Assembly (NCBI GenBank): GCA_003054695.1
Contig: QAZA01000025.1
Coordinates: 248,001 to 312,000 of the forward strand
Length of the DNA stretch: 64,000 nucleotides
Source of the DNA: Verrucomicrobia bacterium LW23
GTDB lineage: Bacteria > Verrucomicrobiota > Verrucomicrobiia > Methylacidiphilales > UBA1321
Direction of reading: 5' to 3'
Shown: one piece after another, positions 36,601 through 44,600 of the stretch
How the letters are laid out: each line of letters starts with the position of its first letter
How positions within the stretch are numbered: position 1 is the stretch's first letter
Translations under genes and position numbers: made by a program
The notes under the pieces: model-generated
Seen by the model: the letters and a program-made list of their open reading frames with translations, nothing else
The model's database searches: none
What the model was told of the DNA's origin: nothing

Positions 36601-38888
36601 CCGTCCACATTATCGCTCTTCATGGAGCCCGTACGGTAGTTGGAAGAATGCTCCAGGACATGGAGCGACTCCTCGTAGTAGACGCCCTCCAGAACCATGA
36701 CATTGAGGTCCCGCCTTCCGACGATCGCTTCCACACCGCGGAGTATGGAACTGAAAGCTCCCATCCCGCCTTGCTTGAAGCTGTGCATGGGCTCAACTTC
36801 CGGCAGCTCCGGAAAGCCCAGGGAAAGTTGACGCGGATCGTAAGGCTGGACAAGGGCCAGAAGCGTCGCAATCTCCTCCTGTACCAGTCCGGTGTGGTTC
36901 ATGAACGCCCCCATGTCCTGCCGCTGCGCCGCGGCGGTGGCGTTTGCGATGTGGCTGAGAATGCGGTTGTAGAGATACTGCACCGTCTCCCCCAGCGGAG
37001 GCTTATTCCCGACTTCTTTCGGAATGACTTTTGTCAGGCCCAGCAGCATGGACTCCGTCACCCGCCCCAGTACCCAGATGGTGGGAGACTGGCCCCGCGG
37101 GTCGGTCTTGGGCTGGGCCTGCATCACCTGCTTGCGGAATGCGCCGACGTTTTTGTGAGTGTACACCTCGTCAACTGACGTAAATTTGGTCAGTTCCTTA
37201 CCCGAGACGGGGAGCTCCACTTTCGGGGGATCGCGGCGGAAGAGAGCCTTGTAGATATCGAGCGGCTTGGCAAACGCGGTCCAGCTCTGCAATGTCTGCG
37301 AGGGGCCGGGAGTGAATCCGGCGTAGCCGACAAAATGATGGACGGTCGGAACGTGACTGGACTTTGCGCCGGGGGGATGCAACAGGACAAGAAGCGGCTG
37401 GTCTCCAACGCTGATGTTTCCGGCGCAGGCAAAGCGCTCCGAGACGACGCTCATCATCTGCCGGATCTTCTGCTGCCTGTCGAGCGGATCAAGAAAGCTG
37501 TTCTCCGGCTGCTCATCCACGTAGGCGGCAACCTGTTTTTCGAGGGATTTCAGCACCTCCATGTTGATCCTGTGCAGTTCCTGCTCGACCTCCGCCTCCG
37601 TCAAGTTGCCGATATTGGCCTCCAGCGGCTCCAGCAAGCTGTTGATATCCACCAGGAGAAAGCCGCTTCCGTCATGAGTCGACGGCGCCTTGAGAATACG
37701 CGCAAACGCGTCCGGGGCGGTGGTGGAGTCCACCTTGACTACGCTCTCCAGGCCATGCTCAAGCCCAACCTGCCGTTTGAGTGCGTCCAGGGCGTGAGGA
37801 CTGGATACCGCAGTGTAGTGAATCTCCCGGCTTCCACCCGGGTACCTCTCCCCAAACTTGATGCCCAGGTTGGATCCGCCGCTGCGATGATAGATCCCTG
37901 ACTCTTCGCGGACAGGTGTATACTGGAGGCCGAGAACCTCTGGATTGCTGACGCTGGCAAACTTGTAAAGATATCCCAGAGCGCGCTGCTCCAGCACGGA
38001 GACCGCGTGCGCCCGCTGCTCCAGAATCTGGAGGCGATTCTTATCCGTCTCGAGAGGAGGCGGAAGGTTCCGGATTTTCTCCGCCTCTTGAGACAGAATC
38101 GCATAGTTGATATGCCACTCGCGAAACGTGTCGATGCCCGATTCCACAACGATGGCATTGAAATACTTCTCAGGACATCTGCTCCCGATCCAGCACGTGT
38201 TATCCAGACCAGCAACAAGCTCCGAGGAGTGTGTGAGTGTGCTGGGCTGCACCGTGGAAGATACGGGGCGTGGCGGACGACTCAGACCAGGCAGCAGCAG
38301 TTTCACACGTCCGCCACCGTCGTCCTCCTCAACCGTCGCCTTTCCCAGGTTGGCGATGTGGCGCTGCACCGCGTGCTCCACGACGGACTTGATGATATAG
38401 GACGAAAGCGGAGTGCGAATTGACTTCAGCGCCTTATCGATATCCTTCAGCAACTCGTCGTAATCAAGCTTTTCGGGATTTCCATGCCTCGTGATCACCT
38501 CGTCCAGAAAAGTGTTATCCTCACGCTTCGGCGGGCACAATTGTGCGAGGTAGCCGCCGACATTCTGGCGGGGAATCAGAGCGTGAGTCGGCTTGTCTTC
38601 CAGCGCCTTACGCACATGGTTGAGGTCGAGCGGAGCGCTGCTGTCCGGCTTAATCAGGGAGGCGATCTCCAGCACATGCAGGGGATCAAATTCTGTCGAG
38701 AGCGCCTCGAGAAATTCCCGCTTCAGCGCCTGGTTCGCCGCACTTTCCTTCTCGGAGATGCGCGGCCCCTTATTTCCCAGCTTCAACGTATTCGAGTTCG
38801 GATCCTCACGCTCGACAATGCCAGACTCCACCAGCTTTTTGGCGTCGACGATATCTCGAAAGGACTGAAGGGGAATTGGCATGAGCAC
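33642..38888 (-). CDS. 1748-residue multidomain protein, candidate secreted effector
   Basis: No known full-length family is recognised. Three parts can be told apart. Residues about 220-530 show a Cys-box-like segment AGLDNTCWIGSR (Cys232) and a His-box-like segment LLHPPG...TVHHFVGYAGF (His517/518), similar in pattern to ubiquitin-specific proteases. Residues about 700-890 recall fold-type I PLP enzymes of the Cys/Met group: GGMGAFSSIL, VYYEES, VAIDTT (Asp830) and RSGQKFDMAGNDHLTGG (Lys867). Residues from about 1160 onwards are helical TPR-like repeats (EYAAAWARAGRMDTALTIL, ALATSAAKSGDVPQAVRMM). There is no signal peptide or membrane segment. It follows two CesT-like proteins in one operon, which is the order of chaperones and an effector. 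The domain readings are by eye only. Confidence 0.6.
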   Translation of the reverse strand: MLMPIPLQSFRDIVDAKKLVESGIVEREDPNSNTLKLGNKGPRISEKESAANQALKREFLEALSTEFDPLHVLEIASLIKPDSSAPLDLNHVRKALEDKPTHALIPRQNVGGYLAQLCPPKREDNTFLDEVITRHGNPEKLDYDELLKDIDKALKSIRTPLSSYIIKSVVEHAVQRHIANLGKATVEEDDGGGRVKLLLPGLSRPPRPVSSTVQPSTLTHSSELVAGLDNTCWIGSRCPEKYFNAIVVESGIDTFREWHINYAILSQEAEKIRNLPPPLETDKNRLQILEQRAHAVSVLEQRALGYLYKFASVSNPEVLGLQYTPVREESGIYHRSGGSNLGIKFGERYPGGSREIHYTAVSSPHALDALKRQVGLEHGLESVVKVDSTTAPDAFARILKAPSTHDGSGFLLVDINSLLEPLEANIGNLTEAEVEQELHRINMEVLKSLEKQVAAYVDEQPENSFLDPLDRQQKIRQMMSVVSERFACAGNISVGDQPLLVLLHPPGAKSSHVPTVHHFVGYAGFTPGPSQTLQSWTAFAKPLDIYKALFRRDPPKVELPVSGKELTKFTSVDEVYTHKNVGAFRKQVMQAQPKTDPRGQSPTIWVLGRVTESMLLGLTKVIPKEVGNKPPLGETVQYLYNRILSHIANATAAAQRQDMGAFMNHTGLVQEEIATLLALVQPYDPRQLSLGFPELPEVEPMHSFKQGGMGAFSSILRGVEAIVGRRDLNVMVLEGVYYEESLHVLEHSSNYRTGSMKSDNVDGSIEAMRGKLGTDSDGRPRTLDLFVAEFHHNISTEKTAYQAEKVLEQVLTILAADPPIAGKPLTVAIDTTISRGDDPGIAALIKGLEKQIEDGDVNLVLFRSGQKFDMAGNDHLTGGFMTVYNKGKGDLRALLRTFNVNSSETEAPTATNLQGMIHFQRHAGAALDLYRTAIMHANFEMLNSGDSLPYGLPKELVSNVSTGDEPLLLAPNTDPNAVFIDIRSPLGARLPGAGPDKNPMYVPLSTHIRALAKDHGLLESDRPSFGFPHLNFTLVGQQKLRVTLGLESEKQLKIFRDIIVTTSSVGKQALVGSGNHGHVLDFFTSEGADKALKMACDHYIATGKDIIEVHNGHFRLPAFDFPRDNNQFGHILEYAAAWARAGRMDTALTILGEFEKLAPQLEAPQLKMIREAHLHIVRAAIDAGDHASAAERLKILSTQGVPGVFAKEEVQTEVLQQKLEFVNKFARSKGVATEPALRFFTELVEGFGDTIPIEMRDKVFRAGTSLIQNIGENPEQALPILSYLEKQFGGEPKMMTQLVDAKARLASADKLPAKARMQLIGELQEAVKRQISAALKPLDELAPFPPGEAGTIATLCGGITKAVGKLGLSESLDLHQWVRDLPPRLLEAKPSILAGSLGTLLRHVAAENNTDIGRPALEELQKRAASIGEKPLKDALYRECCELAAFITTLPVTNENVELLSAVLDVVEKTGAEVAQNGFPTVAGDSIVWLLSAQFPLNDLAASLMLRAAKANNGRILEQTRPSEAQHCLGTALRTMLVSQSRDGQPDIATIHKLLPQIDHWIGTLGPEAGLSLVQSIEKEMDPGFKEKNPLVVASLYQALATSAAKSGDVPQAVRMMETALSLLPKNPDFSEVNIPSQMGEVLHELSKLNAPDEIERLQQQVPKEALPGVLMRKALLSLVTDSEAAMALARKSAALYENGTMAPFVTADLRSLLQEFKYMAEQAKGASLLDELRAKLVDPMSLDDVYA

Positions 38889-38966
38889 GGCTCCGGTTGT
38901 AGATAATGTCAGGAACAGAGTGGCGAACTGCTGACGCCGGTATCGGCACGGAACGTCTGAACACTT

Positions 38967-39467
38967 TTACACACGTATAAAAAACGAAGGGAGCTGGCCG
39001 TCTCCCGAAGGCTCATTTGTCTCCGGGCCGCGCGGTTCGGGAGGAGGCTGCCCGTCCCCCTCCGAGACGGCGACAGCGTCCCGCCACGGCCCCAGGGCGG
39101 AGGCGAATCCCCGCACACGCCGTGAGGACTCATCCACGGAAAGCCCTCCTCGATAGTGTGTGTAGCTAACCACCACCTGACACGTGGCATGCTCATAGGC
39201 AAACCACATGCGGCGCGGAATCATCCGGACATTTGCCGACAGCAGCCTCCGAAGCGTCCGAGGCTTCAACGCCTCTCCCAGCCGCGCGTAGCAGATAATC
39301 TGCCCGCTCACGTCTCCCTGGCGGCGCAGCGTAATCGGAATATCCTCGTGCAATCCGGTAAGCAGCACGTCATAGGTCGTGGAGCTGCCGTCGTCCACAA
39401 CGGTACTGTCCGGGTCACCGCCAAGCTCCCTGGTCAGCATGTGAAAGAATGTCGGATCGTCATACAT
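38967..39467 (-). CDS. CesT-like secretion chaperone, second of a pair
   Basis: A 166-residue protein with the mixed alpha/beta plan of CesT-type III secretion chaperones: an N-terminal helix (TFFHMLTRELGG), strands with DVLLTGLHEDIPITLRR and QIICYARLGEAL, and a later WFAYEHATCQVVVSYTHYRGG sheet. The last 35 residues are Pro/Gly/Glu-rich and flexible. An AGGAG ribosome binding site lies eight bases before the ATG that ends at 39467. It is translated 78 bases ahead of the 1748-residue gene and 33 bases after its sister. Assignment rests on size, order and context and is weaker than for the protein at 14488. Confidence 0.55.
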   Translation of the reverse strand: MYDDPTFFHMLTRELGGDPDSTVVDDGSSTTYDVLLTGLHEDIPITLRRQGDVSGQIICYARLGEALKPRTLRRLLSANVRMIPRRMWFAYEHATCQVVVSYTHYRGGLSVDESSRRVRGFASALGPWRDAVAVSEGDGQPPPEPRGPETNEPSGDGQLPSFFIRV

Positions 39468-39500
39468 GAACGCGTCTCCTTCCGAAGAGTCAAACTCAGG

Positions 39501-39986
39501 TCAGATGCGAATACCTCCCTCAACCGGGCCGTCATCCGCGCCGTCCGAATCCCGACTGGCGCCCGCAGCCACCACGGCTTCCTGCAACTGACCGCGCAAT
39601 GTCGAAGCGTGACGGATAAAGTCGCTGACCCATTCCTCAAAGACTTCCTGTTCAAGCGCTTCCAGGGATCTGAGCGACGATGTGACGGCGTACCCCGTTT
39701 CAGGCTCCAGCGCATAGAGAAACTGAGGCTCGGCGGGAAAGTACTGAGCGGCCATGAGCTCAGCGACAAGTGCCTCACCCACGGAATCCTCTGGAACGGG
39801 CCCCAGCACCGCGGTAAGTATCACAATAGCACCCTCACTATTCGTGCTATCCTGCAGAGCGAAGATCTGCACCATAAGCGCATCTTCAAACGCCAGCTCG
39901 TAGCCCCCCTCTGCCACCGTTACGGTCGCCAAAGCCCGTGGTGCGTAGTGTTCCATCAGGAACACGAGGTGATGGTGTGTAGTCAT
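39501..39986 (-). CDS. CesT-like secretion chaperone, first of a pair
   Basis: A 161-residue acidic protein. ATG ending at 39986 is preferred because the 44 residues upstream of it are basic and unlike the rest; the resulting size also equals that of its neighbour. The C-terminal pattern ETGYAVTSSLRSLEALEQ and VFEEWVSDFIRHASTLRGQL recalls the last sheet and long helix of CesT chaperones, preceded by a central sheet (ELAFEDALMVQIFALQD, AIVILTAVLG). It is the first gene of the set chaperone-chaperone-1748-residue protein. The two small proteins may form a heterodimer; that is inference. Confidence 0.5.
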   Translation of the reverse strand: MTTHHHLVFLMEHYAPRALATVTVAEGGYELAFEDALMVQIFALQDSTNSEGAIVILTAVLGPVPEDSVGEALVAELMAAQYFPAEPQFLYALEPETGYAVTSSLRSLEALEQEVFEEWVSDFIRHASTLRGQLQEAVVAAGASRDSDGADDGPVEGGIRI

Positions 39987-40208
39987 AACCGAGGCGTACT
40001 TGTGTTGTAACCTTTTTTGACGTTCCAGTCGATCAGAAAAACTCTGCTGGACGGGACGGCATTTTCGCGGAGGCCCCTCCGGCAGGCTTGCTCGTCCATG
40101 CCGAGCCGCTTTCCACAAGGGCGAGAATGCCAGGCGCGCCGCGCCGGATGAATCGACGGCGAGGGAAAAGCTGGCGAAGCGATGCGTGAGTGGGGTACAC
40201 TCCCTGCT

Positions 40209-40586
40209 ATGGCAAAGAGTCGTCCCGAACCCGAGGAAGAACGCGAAGAACGGATCGCCATGGAGATAATTGTAGATTGCTACAACGAGTCCGAAGCATG
40301 GTCGTCCTGGTGCTGCTACCTGGAGGACAAACTGGCGTTTCCGTTTGAGGCTGTGTGCATTGCCGCGCGTAAACGGTCCCCGCTGAAGGTGGGGGAGAAG
40401 GCTACGGTAACTGGAATGCTGGACGACGAAAACAACCGCCCGCGCGAGATGGAAGTGGAAATCCGCTGGGGCGACCGCACCATCGGAGTTCCCCTCGCAC
40501 AGTTACAGGGCGTTCATGTCGACGAGGCAACGGCCGAAGCCATTGCCGACTGGCATTACTGGGTTGCGCAGGGGCGGGAGTTCTGA
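40209..40586 (+). CDS. CcbP-like calcium-binding protein
   Basis: A 125-residue small acidic protein matching the calcium-binding family of cyanobacterial CcbP: EEEREERIAMEIIVDCYNES, AWSSWCCYLEDKLAFPFEA, and VGEKATVTGMLDDEN followed by MEVEIRWGDRTIGVPLAQL. Members bind Ca2+ through acidic surface patches and buffer cytosolic calcium. ATG 40209 gives the family-like N-terminus; the frame is open a little further upstream. The open frame of the following gene reaches back into it, but that gene's likely start is outside. Confidence 0.85.
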   Translation: MAKSRPEPEEEREERIAMEIIVDCYNESEAWSSWCCYLEDKLAFPFEAVCIAARKRSPLKVGEKATVTGMLDDENNRPREMEVEIRWGDRTIGVPLAQLQGVHVDEATAEAIADWHYWVAQGREF

Positions 40587-40656
40587 GGCTGCCTCCCGGG
40601 CAAATCCCCTTGACACATTAAGTAAGTACGAGGTTGACAACACTTTACCGAAGCTG

Positions 40657-41205
40657 ATGAAAAAGTCGACTGGCTGGCGCGAGATCCGCACACATCTTGC
40701 CACCTGGGACAAAGCCGCGCTGCTTGCCCTGGCAAAGGACTTGTATGACATTAGCGCAGCCAACCGCGCCTTTATCCAGGCGCGCTGTAGAGCGGAGGAT
40801 ACAGGCGCGGAAGTGCTAGAGGCTTACCGGATGCGAATCATTGAGCGCTTCTTTCCCAAAAAGGGATTCGGCGACGCGAAGCTGGGTGAGGCACGCAAGG
40901 CCATCCGTGAGTACCACAAAGCCACAGGCAATCCCGTCGGCACTGCAGAACTCATGCTGTTGTTCGTGGAGAACGGCGTTGCTTACACCACAACGTACGG
41001 AGACATTGATGAGCGCTTTTACGATACCAACATATCTGTATTGGCCGAGCTTGCCGGACTGCTCAAGGGCGAGGCGCGCGCTCACTATCCAAAGATCGCG
41101 GATCGGCTCACCAACCTCGTCTCCAACTCGGATGGCATCGGCTGGGGTTTCCATGATGATATCACCCTTATCGTCAAGGAGTTGGAAGACGGGATGGAAG
41201 CATGA
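40657..41205 (+). CDS. Conserved hypothetical protein, DUF6155-like
   Basis: A 182-residue soluble helical protein. Starting from MKKSTGWREIRTHLATWDKA, it has the plan of DUF6155 proteins: an N-terminal helix pair, then RFFPKKGFGDAKLGEARKAI, then a helical bundle with ELMLLFVENGVAYTTTYGDI and DERFYDTNISVLAELAGLL. No enzymatic motif is visible and the function of the family is unknown to me. It is 70 bases downstream of the CcbP-like gene and may be co-transcribed. ATG 40657 was chosen because the upstream part overlaps CcbP coding sequence in another frame. Confidence 0.65.
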   Translation: MKKSTGWREIRTHLATWDKAALLALAKDLYDISAANRAFIQARCRAEDTGAEVLEAYRMRIIERFFPKKGFGDAKLGEARKAIREYHKATGNPVGTAELMLLFVENGVAYTTTYGDIDERFYDTNISVLAELAGLLKGEARAHYPKIADRLTNLVSNSDGIGWGFHDDITLIVKELEDGMEA

Positions 41206-41245
41206 CGTCGAACCGCTGCATTAGCCCGGGTCTGCCTCGGTATTC

Positions 41246-41540
41246 TCAGCAGCACCCCCCTGGTAGAAGCTCCAGGCCCAGCTCTCTCAGAAAACCATTG
41301 TGCTTTCGGCGCGCCGCCTGAATCTCCTTCTCCTTCTCAATCTCCATCATGCTCCGGTTGACTTCCCCAGGTCAGTCTCATCCTCCGCCTCGGCGTTGCT
41401 GATGTAACGGGAGATGTTGAGGCTGAGGCTGCTTTCTCAATCTCCTCCAAGTCAACCGCGCTGAAGTAGCGGGGCTCTATGGAGCAGGGACTTATGCTAC
41501 TCGTGGATCACTTCGGCCCGGTTGGCGGCCGTTTCGCGCG
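41246..41540 (-). pseudogene. Relic of a type I restriction-modification methylase (HsdM) C-terminus
   Basis: Translation of the minus strand in shifting frames gives SLNISRYISNAEAEDETDLG, then after a one-base shift EVNRSMMEIEKEKEIQAARR and KHNGFLRELGLELLP followed by a stop at 41246-41248. This is the typical end of HsdM N6-adenine methylases (NLNISRYI ... DL.EV ... LGL). Further upstream, frames are broken repeatedly. No hsdR or hsdS is present. It is the last trace of a lost restriction system. The remaining 41541-41687 shows no gene. Confidence 0.75.
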
Positions 41541-41687
41541 ATTGAGTCCAGGCGCTCTGCATGCGCATGCAGGAAAGTTAGCATGCATCGCCGTTTAAGC
41601 GTCGATATTGTATGAAGAAGCAGACGTCCTGCTCTCGTTTTTGCGAATTTACTTCATCTGCCAGCTTCGCAGGAGCTGGTACTCACC

Positions 41688-44600
41688 ATGAAAACTCCTT
41701 TCCATTCGTTTCCAGGCCCTCTTCTTCGCAGGATCTCCCGTAGCAGTACCGGCTCTTTTGCGTGGAGGCAGAACCGGGCGGTAAAGCGCGGTGTGGCTAT
41801 TGTGGTTGTGCTGCTTTTTGTTGTACTGCTCAGTGGCATTGTAATGGCATTTTTGATACGCTCCGCCAGTCAGAAGAAGATTGCGGAAAACAGCGCGGAG
41901 CAGATCAAGGTGGACCTCTTTGGCAGGGGGATGGCTGTCATTACTGTGGGCGACCTCAGGCAGGAAATCGTGGATGGCTCCGCGCCCGCGGCGACTTTTA
42001 CGGATAACAGTATGCTCTACATGCCGCTGGGGAGCACCAACGCGGTACCGCAACGCGTGGGGACGGATAACGCGCTGCCCAACCTTGTCAAGCGTAGTGC
42101 AAGTGGGGTGAAGATGTATGAGTTTGCTGGGAAGGATGGGCCGGATCGTGCGTCTTCGGTTTCCACGGAGACCGTGTCGCTCAACGGCCGGTCCATGACA
42201 AAGGAGCGCTGGAACCGCGCCTATCTGTTGCCGAAACAGACGCCGGAGGACGGCACCACGGCGGTCCCGCTGGCTCAATTTGCCTCGCCGGACTGGATTT
42301 ATGTGGCGCGCGACGGCTCCAATCCCAAAACGTGGGCTCCGGGTATGGAGGTGAAAGGAACAAACCCGATTCTGGGCCGTTATGCATTTACCATCTATGA
42401 TGAGGGTGGGCTCCTGGATGCCAATGTCGCGGGATACCCGGGGGGACCTAATGGCTCTACCCAGGAACAAATCTGCTCCAAAGCCGGTGTCCCCTATGCG
42501 GATCTGACGCAGGTGCTGGGCAACGGCCCTGGCGGGGCAGGCTTCAGCCCGGCCCGAAGTCAGGACCTGGTGAACCAGCTGGTGGGGTGGAGGAACTTTG
42601 CCACGTTGAAACCGGTCGGCAGTCTTCCGTCCTTCACCTACACTGCCGGCACGGGTGACGCCTATTTCAATTTCGTGCGATCCAATGGCAAAGGCTATCT
42701 TGCCGCGGGCAATACGGCGCTTTACGATAGCCAGAGCGACAGGGCTTTCGCGAGCCGGCAGGAGCTGATCAAATTCCTGCTCCAGTCCATGGCAACCAAC
42801 GCGGACGAGCGCGCGAAGATGCAGTACGCGCTGCAATTCCTTGGAACCTTTACGCGGGACATTAACCAGCCCTCATATGCGCCGGAAGCAGGCAGGCCGC
42901 TGATTAAAGGCAACAGCGCCAACGGCGGCAATTCGGCATACTCCGGGGACAACATCATTAACCCCTCCTTCCTGATGGATGTACGGGTGGCCAGCCCCTT
43001 TACGCGGAATGATGGGACGACGGCTGTTGCTGGTGAGCCTCTGGTCAAACAACGCTTTGCCCTGGCTCGTCTGGCGTGGATTACGTACGCAGGGCCGAGC
43101 GCGAGCCGCAATATGGCTCCGTCCTCCACTGTAGGCAATCCCGATTATGATATCTGGCTGCTGTTGAACAAGCATGGAGTTACGTCAGACTTCCTCAGAC
43201 AGGGAACGCCCGAGAATATCTACAAGTATTTTGGACTAAGCTGGGTGCCGGATCCGAACAACCCTGGTTCGTTTGCCTGGATATATAAGCACGAGGGCAC
43301 AAGCCCCCTTGCTTCCGCCGCCGCGGTGTCCCCCAATCCCATACGTACTCTCAAAGCCGGGACAAGCGTGGTGACGGGCCGCGAGCCGGACTTCTTCGAG
43401 TTGCTGAAAGCAACAGTCAATGTGGGGTCCATCGCCAAGGCGTATGGTTCGTCGACGGACACGCTCGCGAATTACAATGGAAACTGGCAAATGCGAATGT
43501 ACGCAACCACGCGCGACGCTGACGTGGACGCCGCAATCGTACAGCTCGGCGCCAATATCCTTTCCCAGAGTTCTACCTCAGGGTATTCCGTACGGATTTT
43601 CTTCCACAATAATCTTTTTGGCAAGATTCAGGAGTATCGTGGAGTTCAGGATATGCCCTACATCAATCGGGTTCGCGAGGGCAAGGTGGTCCAGAAGCAT
43701 CCTGCTGGTCAGGGCTTTACCACCATCAATGCTCTGCCCATAACAGGGACAGTTGTGACCGATCCCGGTCGAGGCATTGCCCTGCAGGAGCCGGAGATAT
43801 GGAATCCGCACGCGTGGAACGCATCGCGGGCGGATACCATGCCGCGCCCCACCGCTTTTCGCGTTATTGCCGTGACGGAGGACCCTAATGGCAACGCCCT
43901 GGCTGATATTACCGTTGCCAGTGGATGGCGCGGCATGTCGGGCTTTTTCTCATCCAACACATTCGCCGCCCAAATGCCCGTTCCTGTAAAGCTGACGCCG
44001 GCTACGACGGAGATGCTTTTTGATATTCGACAAACACCCAGTAGTTGCAACCACCTGTTTCGGGAGCCCACCATGCTAGTGAAGCCCGGTGTACCCACAA
44101 ACAGCAACCTTAGAGTTGGCCCACAACATCCATTGCTGACAATACTTGGCACCGGCTACGCTAGATCTGTTTTCAATAATTACTTCATGTATGTGGGCAA
44201 TGGACTCGGCACTACTGCCGCTGACAACCAACAATACATTGGAGTTGTCATAGCTCCGAACATGCCAATGGCGTATACTGCCGATGTTAAGGCGGGCGAT
44301 TTCTATGGAAGTCCCGCCGCTGACGGCCCGGCCATTTTACCCGCCGGATTTTCCACTCTCGTGTCGGGGAGCGGCATTACGTACCGACTCCAGTACAAGG
44401 ACCCGGCCGGCAACTGGATTACGTACGACGAAAAGTTCGCTCCTCTCTGTATCGCTTTCAGCTACGACGATCCAAGAAGCGGTGGCAGGGGCAACACCTT
44501 CGCGTCGGGCAGACAATGTATTGGCTCCGAATTGGCGGTAACATGCGTCGATCCGCGCACCGCACGCTTCGGTATGCAACACGTGGGGCGCGCGGGGTTA

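Noticed and set aside
35844-37178. 444-codon plus-strand open frame opposite the 1748-residue gene
   Set aside because: No start context and no motifs; the minus strand has one continuous 1748-codon frame.
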